DNA from: Diplocarpon mali
Taxonomy: Eukaryota > Ascomycota > Leotiomycetes > Helotiales > Drepanopezizaceae
Length of the DNA stretch: 49,538 bases
Reading direction: 5' to 3'
Assembly: GCA_024741835.1 (NCBI GenBank)
Contig: JAENRP010000326.1
Coordinates: 1 to 49,538 of the forward strand
Shown piece after piece: positions 32,000-42,049 of the stretch. Under the pieces are notes generated by a model that saw only the letters and a list, made by a program, of their open reading frames with translations, searched no databases and was not told the origin of the DNA. How positions within the stretch are numbered: position 1 is the first letter of the stretch; each line of letters opens with the position of its first letter. The position numbers were made by a program, and so were the translations under genes.

Positions 32000-32305
32000 A
32001 ATCGTACTAATAAGCTAACAATTCAAGCTTTTTAGATTAGAGGTAGGAAAGGCGGAATAGGGGCCGAAATAGGAAAATCTAAGGTTATTAATAGTAAAGA
32101 GTGGCAATTGATAGTTCTAAATAACTAAGTGATTGCAAAGTCGATAATAGAGGAATAACAACCGATAGTCACAAATAACTGAATGATTATTGTTTTAAAA
32201 GGGGTTTTTAAAGGGTTGATCTCTTATCTGCGAACTAAGAGAATTAAGAGGAGAAGTCGTATAAAGACGAAATCTCAAAGGAATCGTCCCTGCGTAGGTC
32301 ACTAA
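32000..32305 (-). other. Z leader
   Basis: About 300 bases between the small insert and the 5' LTR. No gene is recognised. A pair of related stretches, GATAGTTCTAAATAACTAAGTGATTG near 32112 and GATAGTCACAAATAACTGAATGATT near 32165, forms an imperfect direct repeat. CpA and TpG are partly kept. Confidence 0.5.
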
Positions 32306-32554
32306 TATAAGAGGGAGCAGGAATAACACCTAAGAATAGGCCTAAGGGAAGACTAAAGACAAAGAGGGAGGAAGCACTATAAGCGGGCTCTTTAAAGATA
32401 AGAACTAAGACAATTTACTAGTTAGGGGTAGAATAGGTAGTTAGCATTGCGCGCTATCTTTAAGTATAATAGTAGTCCTATTTATACCCCTTTCTTAGTC
32501 CTTATCCAACCATATGACCTATGTCACGAGATCCTCCACTTCTAGGTCTTTATA
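32306..32554 (-). repeat. Z 5' LTR
   Basis: 249 bp, matching 29410-29658 along its length, with transitions as the visible differences. Includes CATATGACCTATGTCACGAG. Confidence 0.88.
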
Positions 32555-34224
32555 TTAAGCGTAATTAAAAATTTCGCAATTTCTTTAAAGTTACTTAAGT
32601 AGTTAAGTGATAAAATTCTCTTATTTGACTCGCGGACTAGGCTTGCGAATTGAGTTCCTTTAAGGCAATATATCGAAAGATAACCAACTTCGTTTTCTAT
32701 CTACTTATTAATATCTATTTTACCCTCTTTAATCAAATCAAAGGAGTAAGGACGAGTTCTTTTTAAAAGGCTATTTGCAATAGTATTTTTCATTCTTAGA
32801 ATATATTTGACTTTAAAGTCTATTAGTCTTATTTAAGCAATCCATTTTATTAGTAAAGCTTTTAATAGGTCGCTTGCAGCTCTATTTAATTATTCTATTA
32901 GTACTTTAGCATTAGTTTCAAAGATAAAGTAAGTACTATAAAAGTCGCTTCTTATCTTTTTCATTGCCTTTAAAGCACTTTTGCATTCCTATTTAATAGT
33001 ATTATACTTTATCTTTACTTAATTCTAAAGACTACGTTTAAAGCGAGCTAAATATCTTTTCTATTAGCTATTAGCTTATTAAAGGACGGTATCCTATTCG
33101 ATTAAGCTTATATTAACTATTAGTATAATTAGCCTAGCGTTAGCTTTATAGTCTATTTTAATTAGATATAGCGCTTTAAGTAACGCTTGCTTTAATTGTT
33201 TTATAACCTTTATTTAAGGTTCCTCCTATTAAAACTTAGCCCCTTTCTAAAATAAGGCGTATATAGGTACTGCCTTTTTAGCGAAATCCTTAATTTAAAT
33301 GCGATAATATACTATAATGCTAATAAACGCGCGAGCTTTTACTACGTTATTATACCTCTTCTATTCGTCGATTTTAAGCACTTTAGCCCTCTAAGGACTT
33401 CGGCCATTAGAATTAGTAATAAAACCAACAATTTCCATTAATAGAAGATAGTATTATAACCTCGGACTAACCGTTGCTCTTGCCCTTTCGAATTATATAA
33501 GCACCTAGTCTAAGTTCTAAATATATTTTATTATAAATCATTATATGCTAAGGAGAACTTCTTTATAATTATAAAATAATCTTAATCCTTTGACTCTTAT
33601 ATTATTTATATAAAGGAGCGCAATATTAGGTATACAATCTACTAGTATCTTATAAATTACTTAAACAAATTAAGCGATTGAATTTATAGCCCCTTAAGGT
33701 AATCTAGTCATCTAAAGTAGCCTAAGAGGAGTTTAAATTACTATTATATCTCTTAATTTAATATTAAGAATATATTAGTTATATTTAAAGAAGAAGTCAA
33801 TAAGAGAGCTATAAGTTAATCCTACGAATTCATTTAAAAACTTATCTGTATTTAAAAGAACGTTAGCGTCCTTAATAGTAACTCAATTCATCTCTACTAC
33901 TACTATTATTAATTTATAAGTTCCCTTTTCTTTTTTAGCAATTAGGAACCATTTGTTTCTATAAGAGCTATTATAAAATTCGAGAATACCTTGCTTCAAT
34001 CTATCCTTTAATATTTTAATTACCTTTTTTTAAAAAGCTTTAGGAACTTTGAATGTTTTCTCTTACTAGGCTTTATAGGATATTATCTTAATCTTAATAT
34101 AAGGCGTGACTTCTTCTCAAATCTAGCTAAGTTCAGTCTAGTTAAAAGCCAAGGCGTCCTCTCGATTTATTAAGGTTTTATAAAGTAGTTCGCATTCTTA
34201 CTTTATTAAGTTATCTTTAATTTT
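32555..34224 (-). pseudogene. Gypsy-2 pol fragment: RT and RNase H
   Basis: Minus-strand reading from 34224: FKVPKAFWKKVIKILKDR near 34050, RNKWFLIAKKEKGTYKLI near 33940, VTIKDANVLL near 33851-33885, then SLIDFFFKYN. After TRLPWGAINS near 33690 comes the catalytic box as YINNI near 33591-33615 (from a DD form). RNase H follows to about 32700. This is a distinctive fungal Gypsy RT type. A palindrome unit lies at 32628-32650. The frame continues in both directions across later insertions (solo LTR at 34225, Z at 29410). Confidence 0.85.
32628..32650. repeat. Palindrome unit in Gypsy-2
   Basis: ACTCGCGGAC...CTTGCGAAT within the region between RNase H and integrase. Confidence 0.68.
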
Positions 34225-34419
34225 TGTTAAGATGGGTGATACAGCCATCACTCCGATATATTATCATATGACCCTACTGCTTAGTCAGTAGGATATTGAC
34301 ACGTATATAGCTGTAGGGAAGAAAAGGGTAACCTTCCTTCCCTTACTCTTACTAATATATCGACCATCGACCTCTAGAAGTTTCCCTTACCTACTGCGCC
34401 GACTCACTTAAGCTCAATA
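34225..34419 (+). repeat. Solo Copia-A LTR with TSD ATTTT
   Basis: A complete 195-bp LTR (TGTTAAGATGGG to GCTCAATA) with no internal Copia sequence on either side. ATTTT occurs at 34220-34224 and 34420-34424. Such a solo LTR arises when the two LTRs of one copy recombine. It lies in the RT gene of Gypsy-2. Confidence 0.93.
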
Positions 34420-34664
34420 ATTTTTAATATATTAAAACGTTCTTTTATTAGCCGATATCCGATAGGTTTATTAGAAAATCAACCTATAATAAACTTATTG
34501 AATTTGCCACTTAGCTTTAAAGGTCGAAGCTTCTTATCTTATTTAAACCAATTATCCAGTCCTTTAAGCTTTAAGCTATTAGAAACTCCTTAATCTATAA
34601 GTTGTACTTTCTCTACTTTATTTTTATATATAGTTCGAATTTTATCTAATACTATATTTTTCTA
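34420..34664 (-). pseudogene. Gypsy-2 pol fragment: N-terminal side of RT
   Basis: Between the solo LTR and Copia-A copy 2. The minus frame reads VLDKIRTIYKNKVEKVQLID at the right edge, then LKGLDNWFKW and SNKPIGYRLIK. It joins with 40861 if copy 2 and one TTCTA are taken out. Confidence 0.72.
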
Positions 34665-34859
34665 TATTGAGCTTAAGTGAGTCGGCGCAGTAGGTAAAGA
34701 AGGCTTTTAAAGGTCGATAGTCGATATATTAATAAGAGTTAGGGAAGGAAGGTTACCCCTTTCTTCCCTATAGCTATATATGTATTAATATCCTACTAAC
34801 TAAGTAGTAGGATCATATAATAATATATTAAAGTAATAGCTGCATTACCTATCTTAATA
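34665..34859 (-). repeat. Copia-A copy 2, 3' LTR
   Basis: 195 bp, plus-strand ends TATTGAGCTTAAG and ATCTTAATA. Confidence 0.93.
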
Positions 34860-34997
34860 CCTCTACTTAGACCTTACTCTAATTAACCTATAGTCAGGAA
34901 AACAACAACTATCCTTTTACGCTAATCTAACTCTTAAGTATCTCTTTAAATTAAAAATAATCAATTAATAGCAGCCTCTATTAAAATTACCAACCCT

Positions 34998-35151
34998 ACT
35001 TATAGGGTAGGACTAAGAGTCAAATTTCCCAAAAGATATTCCTTTATAAGACTATATGACTTGACTCGCGGTCCGGGCCTAAGAGTCGATTTAAAAAAAA
35101 CTTTTCCTCTATAAGACTATATGACCTAACTCGCAAGGCGGGCCTAGGAGT
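34998..35151 (-). repeat. Three palindrome units in the copy 2 3' UTR
   Basis: Units start at 34998, 35064 and 35129 (spacing 66 and 65). The middle one, ACTCGCGGTC...CTAAGAGT, is well preserved. They correspond to 19738-19890 in copy 1. Confidence 0.8.
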
Positions 35152-35164
35152 CGTTCTTAAGCCT

Positions 35165-38100
35165 ATTAAGCCCCTACTATCTTCTGCAACCTTAGCATAT
35201 CTTTAAATGCTTTAAACTTTATAACTGTCTTTAGTAGCTTTATAAATCCATTTGCTACTATTCGATCGGTTAAGATATAGGTAATTAATAACTTATTCTT
35301 TGCAATAAGGTTGTAGATAAAGTAGTAAGTAATATTAATATATTTCGATCGCTTATATAAGTATAGATTCTTTATAAGTGCAATCGCTTTTATATTATCT
35401 ACTTAAAGATTAATATAGTTCTTATCTTATTTAATATACTTAGCGAAACCTATATCTTTTAAAACTTAGGCGATCTATAATCCTTACTTACAATTTAATA
35501 ATATTAATATATATTCGGCCTTAATGCTTATAGTAGCTACTAATTTCTACTTCCTACTTCCTTATAATATAGGTCTGCTATATAGTACTATTACGCTTTT
35601 AAATATACTTTTCCGACCTTTTATATTTGCCTAGTTAGAATTAGTATATACCTTAAGCTTTACGCTTATATATTTCGTTAGTTTATATCTTACCTTTTAT
35701 ATGATTATTAATCGAAGGTACTTTTTAAGTCGCTTAACTGCATTCTTATATCGAATTGTCAAATCCTTTAAGTTCTAACTAAATTGCCTAATAATAAAGG
35801 CAATATCTAGTCTTATATATACTATAGTATATATAATTGCTTTAATATCCTATTAGTACTTCTTTAAATCTCCTTTCTACTTATTTTCATTAGTAGGCTT
35901 TAATTTATTATACTTTCCTTTAATTAGAGTATACTTTAGCTTAAAGTTGGGAGTATAAGCAAAGAGTCCTATTTAGTCTAGGATCTTCTTAATATACTAT
36001 TCTTAGTTTAACCAGAGTTCTTAAGTAGAGCAATTCCTTATAATGCAGATGCTAAGGATCTTATGAATTCCCCTTAGATCCTTAGTATTAAAACGTTTCT
36101 AAATCGTTATAAAGAACCAATTTAATTAAGTAGTTATTTTCGCAGCTATAGTAATATCGTTAATATATAGTAGCAACTTGATTCTACGCTTAGCATAAGT
36201 AAATAGACAAGGGTTAGCTAGGCTTTAAATAAATCCTATTTCTACTAAAGTAGAGCTATATAAGAAGTTCTAATTATAAGCTGATTATTTAAGCCTATAG
36301 ATACTGCGAAGTATATAAAGAGAGTGGCTAGCGTATATAAGAATACTATTAGGTTAAGAGAGAAAAATCCATTCCTTTATAGTCGCTTTAGTAAATGCAT
36401 TTTTAATATTATACTATTTGCATTTAAGGTCCTTAGCGGCTACTATTGCTATAAATATGCAAAGGGTATCTATGCGAACTATCGGCGCAAATATATCGAA
36501 ATAGTCTTCTCTATACTATTAGAAGAAGCCCTTAGCTATAAGCCTTACCTTATAACGTTCTAGGGTCCTATCTGCATATATCTTAATTATAAAGACCTAC
36601 TTTATTAAAACTAGGTTCATATCCTTTAGTATTAGTTCCTCTATCTATATACCATTTGTAATAAGAGAGCTTATCTCCTTTTAAATTGCCTTATTCTATA
36701 CTACTCTATTCTTTAGGTTATTAATAGCTTTATCGTATATCTTTAAAAGAGAGATTTTCATTATCCCCTTAGCGGCTAGGAATACATTATCTTTATTAAA
36801 GCTCTATTAAAGTTCAAGCTTGTAGATCTTATATGCTATTATAGCCTAAATACGCTTAGACTTACGTTTATTTAAAGTATCTTCTAGTTCTAAGTCTTTA
36901 TTCCTTTTCAAAGGCGTAGATTCGGCTATAGGTTCTATAGACTTATTATCTAAGGAATCGCTTTCTAATAGTAGAGGCTTATCGTTACTTATACCTATTT
37001 TAGGAATATCCTTTACTATAAGTACTTTAACTAAAGGGATAATAATATTAAAGTTGTTCTATACTTTAGGTAGTTTGCAGATAATAGGAATAGTCTATTC
37101 GGCCTTTAGGCGACTAATAGGTCGTTGATCAGCAGGTACGCTTAATATGCTTAAGCTAAAAGAGAGAGGTTATTAGTTCGGCTTAATAGTATTACTATTA
37201 AGTGGTATACCTTGCGAATCTCTAGGTATATAAAGCTTTAAAGATAGCTCCTTCCTATTTCGAGATTTATTAAACTTAACTATTAAGGATATGATTACTC
37301 GCTTTAGATCTAGTATATATACTATCTATTGCTTTATTATTTGTTTAATATACTTAATAAATATATACTCTTTACCTTAGTCTATTAGCTTCTTGCTTTT
37401 TATATCTATAGGCTAGGACTTTAGGCTAATATAGGAATAGCAGACGCTTTTAAAGACGCAAATATAATTTAGGCTTAGTTTCTATCTAAAATATGCCTTA
37501 TATAATAATATTCAAGTGCTATTAACTATTAGTCTACTACTTATTCTATTTTACAAGTATATATCTGCTTTAATCGCAAGGTCTTAGAATTCTAATAGTA
37601 GGTCAGTATCTTATAATAAAGTATAATAGTTAATCTTTACTTATTAGATGCTTCGCTTAGCGATGCTATTTTAATAAGAACCTTTATATATTATAATTAG
37701 TTTATAATAAACTCTTTATTTTACTTATTTATTAAGCTTTACTTTAATCTCTAATGTATTATTAGACTTAATAGCTATTAGCTTTAACTAGGTTTAGCAT
37801 TCTTCTATTACTTTTTAAGTTTCTAGCTTTTCTATAAGCTTAGATTTAGTCCTAGCGCAAATAGTCTATATCTGCTAAGTAGAGTTATCTACTATTTAAG
37901 AAAACTAATTATTTCCTTTAATTAAGGTTATAAATAGTTTAATAGTATTAATAGATATTAGTATTAGTATTAAATCTTTTTATAGATTAAGCTTAATTTA
38001 CATTTGATTTTAAAGTTTTATTAGCTTATAAATTTAATATATTAAGCGATTCTTTAATACTTAGATCTTCTATTTTAAAGTTAAGACCTTATATAGGCCT

Positions 38101-40250
38101 TTTAATTTCTTTAGCCTTAGATATACAAATCTTCTATATATTAGCTAATACCTTAATAGGCTTTCGACTTTTAATAGCTTTAATAGCCTATTATTAATTG
38201 ATACTTTATTATTAATAGCTAGAAAGGACTAGTAATAGTAGTTTAAGGTTTTGCTATTTTCCAATTATAAGCCTAGCTTAGGAGTCGTTTTTAATAAAAC
38301 TGTAAGATCTACTTATAATCTTAGCTTAAGAGTCGATTTCCTAGAAATAGCAAGATCTACTCGCAGTCTTAACTTAAGAGTTATCTTTAATAAATTCGCG
38401 AATTTCACTCGCAGTCTTAGCCTAAGAGTTATTTCTGCGAATTTCACTTATAATCCTAGCTTAAGAGTTATTATTAGCGAATTTGCAAAATCCACTTGCA
38501 ATCCTAGCTTAAGAGTCATTTCTATTAAATTCACTTATAATCCTAGCTTAAGAGTCATCTTTAAGGATACTTTATAATCTACTTATAATCTTAGCTTAAA
38601 AGTCATTTTTATAAATTTTACTTATAATCCTAACTTAAGAGTCTATCTATTCTCCTTATCCTTGCTTAATTATATTAAGGTAAAGAGTATACTTTCCTTA
38701 AAGGAATCCATTTATAAGTCTAGCCTAAGAGTCAATTTCTATAATATCACCTTTGAGATAATATAAAGTCTATCTTTAATTTTAGCCTTAAAGATCACTT
38801 TATAATTATTATTTATAAATTATATAAATTAATTATTAAAAACTCTTATATAATTCAACTTTGTATAGATCTTATAGTTAAATAAAAGATTAATGCTTAA
38901 GCTAGGTATAAAGAGAACATTTTATAAAAGGAAAGAAACGCTAGCAATATTCATCTCTATTATACCTATCGAGTCTATATATAACCTTCTACCGCCAACT
39001 TTAATAAAGCGCCTTTTTATTTTAGTAAGCAGGCCTTTAAATAGGTAGGGTTTATTAGTTATATATGCTATACAACTAGTATCACTATATCAGTCGGATT
39101 CAAGGATCTTACGAAGATCGGCTTTTAAAATGTAAGCATCTTTATTATAATTATTATTTGAATTATTAAAAGTAGATCTAAATTCAAATAACCTACTATT
39201 ATTATTAAAGGTATCTTTTAAAGTTTTAGCTAAATAGCCTTTTCCTTTGCCTTTGCCTTTCCTTAATAGTTGCAGCCTTCGGTAGGATAAGGGCAGTTTG
39301 CTTCTTGACTTTTGCTTTGATTGCTTTTTAATATTAAAGCTAGCAACTATATCGATCAGTTGCCTTTTAACTTTATAATTAGTAATATTATAAGCACTAT
39401 TATAAAAGTAGTATCTTTAATAAGCTTAAGGGCTTGTCCTACGCTCCTTCCTCTTCTTAAGCTTATTATTGCCCTATAATGCAGCATTTGCCGATTCAAA
39501 GCGTCCTTTAAGGTTTTACTTAATAGTTTAAAGGAAGTCGATCTTCTTATAGATCTTAAGGTTAGGTTAGATAAGAAGAGATTATTTTACAATAGCAAAC
39601 TTAAGAGGGAGGCTATTAAGTAGGAAACTAAAAAGCTAAGTTTCCTTAAAAGTTATAGCTATCCTAAGATCTACGGCTCTTACTCTCCTCTTTACTTTAT
39701 ATAGTATAAGTTAAGTAGAATTTATATTTATATCTATATCCTTACTATCTTTATCTTTTCTATACTAAAATAAAGTGATCTACTATAGTAGATACTAAGT
39801 GTTAAGGGTAGTTATTTAAAAGTATTTTACCTTTAAAGTATCCTATCTTATCTTTATATTATTATAAACTTAAATAAAATCTCGATCTTTATCGCTTAAA
39901 CCTCTATTAATCTTAAGCTTGCATTTAGCTAAGGCTAGCTTATACTCCTTTTCCTTTTCTATATTTAAAATCTGCCTTTAGGATTCTTAGTTATTATCTA
40001 TTAAAGCTCTTAGGCTAAGCTTATTTAATATATCTAGTAAATCCTTAGTAGTTATATTAGCTATTAAAGTAGAAGTAGATGAATCAGTAGAAGGAGTATA
40101 AGAGGCTATTCTTGCGTATTTAATAAGTGTCTTTTAAATCGCCATTTTAATGCCTTTGCTCTTAAAGTAAAGCTTTAAATCGTCGAACTATTATTGCCAG
40201 TTCTTTTAAAAGAGTTAGAGGTCTCTAGGTCTAGTGTTTCGATCGGAATC
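35165..40250 (-). pseudogene. Copia-A copy 2 gag-pol polyprotein, broken
   Basis: The minus strand is colinear with 14640-19710 of copy 1: gag near 39400-40250, a knuckle decayed to Tyr near 39370-39420, protease near 38910-39100, palindrome array 38263-38732, integrase near 37380-38230, RT near 36000-36840 and RNase H near 35190-35660. One open piece on the plus strand (36324-36563) is a shadow of RT. RIP stops differ from those of copy 1, so each copy was mutated separately after insertion. Confidence 0.85.
38263..38732 (-). repeat. Ten-unit in-frame palindrome array in Copia-A copy 2
   Basis: Units start at 38263, 38311, 38359, 38407, 38446, 38494, 38533, 38581, 38620 and 38710. Spacings are 48, 48, 48, 39, 48, 39, 48, 39 and 90, the exact mirror of copy 1. 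The units at 38359 and 38407 keep ACTCGCAGTC. An open plus frame at 38251-38577 repeats SLRVI, as does its counterpart in copy 1. Confidence 0.87.
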
Positions 40251-40665
40251 GGAAGCTATTGCTATTTCGAATAGAATTGCGTTTAAAATCAAATAAATTA
40301 AATAGTTAAGGGCACTCCTCCTATTGAAAAGTCGAAATGATTAAATAGCGGGTGTTATAAAAGTATTAAATAGGGAGGAAGTCCTCTTATTGAAAAGGGT
40401 TTTTAGGCTATAACGCAGGGAATCACACCTCTTATAAAATATAGTAAAGTAAGGAATTATACCTCTTATAGTACTAAAGGGGTTATAGAGTAATGAATTA
40501 TACCTCTTGTAATATAGGTTAGCTAAATAGGGAATCATACCTCCTATTCGCCGATTGCTCGCCTTTTACTATAAGTCTCGTTTAACTTCCTACTAATAGT
40601 TGCAGCGCAAGTGCTTTCTAAGGGAAGTTAATAATCTATTATCAGTCTAGCTAAGGCTTATAACC

Positions 40666-40860
40666 TATTAAGCTTAAGTAAGTCGGCGCAGTAGGTAAAG
40701 GAGGCTTTTAAAGGTTGATAGTCGATATATTAGTAAAAGTTAAGGAAGGAAGGTTACCCCTTTCTTCCTTATAGCTATATACATATCAATATCCTACTGA
40801 CTAAGCAGTAGGGTCATATGATAATATATCAGAGTGATAGCTGCATCACCTATCTCAACA
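40666..40860 (-). repeat. Copia-A copy 2, 5' LTR
   Basis: 195 bp, plus-strand ends TATTAAGCTTAAG and ATCTCAACA; the CA end is intact here. Confidence 0.93.
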
Positions 40861-41084
40861 TTCTATATATTTCCCTTTTTATTAAATCCTATAAAACAGT
40901 CTAAGTTTTCCTTTTTAAAAATAAATAAAAGATTTTCTAAGTTATTAATTTAAAGTGCGTAGATAGAAATGTTATTAGTAGTTTTATTGTTTTTCACTTA
41001 AAGGTCTGGCCTATAAGTGGTTTTTAGGTTTTTTAAAATGATTAGTGAATTATCGAAATTTGTAAAACGAACTCTCTTCTCTAC
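40861..41084 (-). pseudogene. Gypsy-2 pol fragment upstream of RT
   Basis: The minus frame reads NLENLLFIFKKENL and CFIGFNKKGNI up to the Copia-A copy 2 edge, and continues at 34664. A palindrome unit lies at 40996-41018. The piece is short and in a low-conservation region, so the assignment rests on the junction and reading frame. Confidence 0.6.
40996..41018. repeat. Palindrome unit in Gypsy-2
   Basis: ACTTAAAGGT...CTATAAGT, upstream of RT. Confidence 0.65.
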
Positions 41085-41401
41085 TATAAAAGAGGGAGCA
41101 GGAATAACACAAGAGTAGGCCTAAGGGAAGACCAAAGACAAGAGGGAGGAAGCACCACAAGCAGGCTCTCCGAAGACAAGAACTAGGACAATTCACTAGT
41201 TGGAGGTAGAATAGGTGGTTGGCATTGCGCGCTATCTTTAAATACAACAGTAGTCCTATTTATACCCCCTTCGACCCTTAGCCGATTATATGACTCTGTT
41301 ATATGACTTATATTATATGACTCTTCCTTCGACTCTCTATCCTGTGACTCCTCGACTGTCACGTGACTGTCACGTGACTCCTTTTCTTCTAGGTCTCTAC
41401 A
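41085..41401 (-). repeat. Solo LTR of the Z type with 4-base TSD CTAC
   Basis: 317 bp, plus-strand ends TATAAAAGAGGG and AGGTCTCTACA. The first 200 bases match the Z LTRs closely. The last 110 differ and hold repeats: TTATATGACT twice, then GTCACGTGACT twice in tandem near 41360-41378. CTAC occurs at 41081-41084 and 41402-41405. It is less mutated than the Z LTRs and so probably younger. Confidence 0.82.
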
Positions 41402-41582
41402 CTACTTTATTTTTCTTTTTTCTTAATTATTAATCTAATAAAACGCTAATTGTACCATTTTTTAAAATTCCAGATTCAATTCCTAAGCTAAGCTTGCAAG
41501 TCAAATCACTATTATTTAAAATTGGTAAACTTACCTTCCTTTTACTATAACTCCTTATTAAGTGCCTTCCTCTACTAGTATT
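41402..41582 (-). pseudogene. Probable Gypsy-2 flank
   Basis: A short stretch between the solo LTR and Copia-Y. The minus frame (IWNFKKWYN..FIRLIIKKKEK) is compatible with continuation of the same gene, and it carries a palindrome unit at 41479-41501. No domain is recognised. Confidence 0.4.
41479..41501. repeat. Palindrome unit next to Copia-Y
   Basis: ATTCCTAAGC...CTTGCAAGT. Confidence 0.65.
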
Positions 41583-41806
41583 TGTGAAATATGAGGGCTG
41601 GCCGATATGGTAAAGAGAGTATAAGGTAGTATTGAGTAGTAAGTAATAGTAGTAGTTGAAGAACTTGGAGACTTAGGAGGCTTAGGAGGCTTGATTCCTA
41701 ACTATAGGAGCAAAGCAATCTATATATACAAAATATCTTGAGCTTCTAGAACCTTCTAGTATATTGGAGTTATACTAGATTATAAATCAATATAGGTATA
41801 CGTAAT
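41583..41806 (-). repeat. Copia-Y 3' LTR, distal part
   Basis: In minus sense it ends ...ATATTTCACA at 41583. It joins 49005-49215 when Copia-X and one GTAAT are removed, giving an LTR of about 435 bases. CpA and TpG are normal, so it is largely free of RIP. It contains CTTAGGAGG in tandem. Confidence 0.82.
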
Positions 41807-41978
41807 TGTTGCGCCATAAGGAGCCTCAGGCACTGAGGCATCTGAGGACTGGCTTATGTAATATACCCCTGAAGTGGCCACGGAGCACTTCTATAAAGGG
41901 AGCTCAGGTATATAGTTAGAGTAGAAATTTACAAGCTTCTGCTACTATTGAGAATCTACCTCTAAATATAGTATAATA
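41807..41978 (+). repeat. Copia-X 5' LTR
   Basis: 172 bp, TGTTGCGCC to AGTATAATA. It differs from the 3' LTR at roughly fifteen places, all transitions, with no gap. It includes the inverted repeat CCTCAGGCACTGAGG near its start. Confidence 0.95.
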
Positions 41979-42049
41979 GTTATCAGTACTATTCGCAACT
42001 CCTAAGGAGCAAATGATTAAAAATCTACTGTATTTAAAGACTTCTTAAA

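Larger units (their letters stand above)
29410..32554 (-). mobile_element. Element Z, gag-only LTR retrotransposon (3145 bp)
   Basis: Two 249-bp LTRs flank 2647 bases that encode a Ty3/Gypsy-like gag and nothing that looks like protease, RT or integrase. After the 5' LTR the minus strand reads TTAGTGACC, a primer-site-like start. A 4-base duplication TTAA (29406-29409 and 32555-32558) brackets it. It sits within Gypsy-2 pol between RNase H and integrase. It was itself hit by a small element at 31793. It may be a non-autonomous relative of an LTR family also seen at 41085. Confidence 0.8.
34665..40860 (-). mobile_element. Copia-A copy 2, full length with TSD TTCTA (6196 bp)
   Basis: A complete minus-strand element: LTRs 34665-34859 and 40666-40860, and TTCTA at 34660-34664 and 40861-40865. 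It is colinear with copy 1 in inverted orientation, so the two copies could form a very long hairpin. It has no element inserted in it, so it is one of the later arrivals in this part. Confidence 0.95.

Noticed and set aside
38251..38577. 108-codon plus-strand open frame
   Set aside because: It is the same array in the inverted copy 2, antisense to gag-pol.
16157..38732. Regular short palindromic repeats as a CRISPR array
   Set aside because: Spacers are 16 or 25 bases, are themselves repeated, and read in frame within a retrotransposon of a eukaryote. No cas genes are present.
41050..41247. 65-codon minus frame with a hydrophobic stretch rich in Leu and Cys
   Set aside because: It is the translation of the Z-type solo LTR and its flank; the hydrophobic run looks like a membrane segment but lies in LTR sequence.
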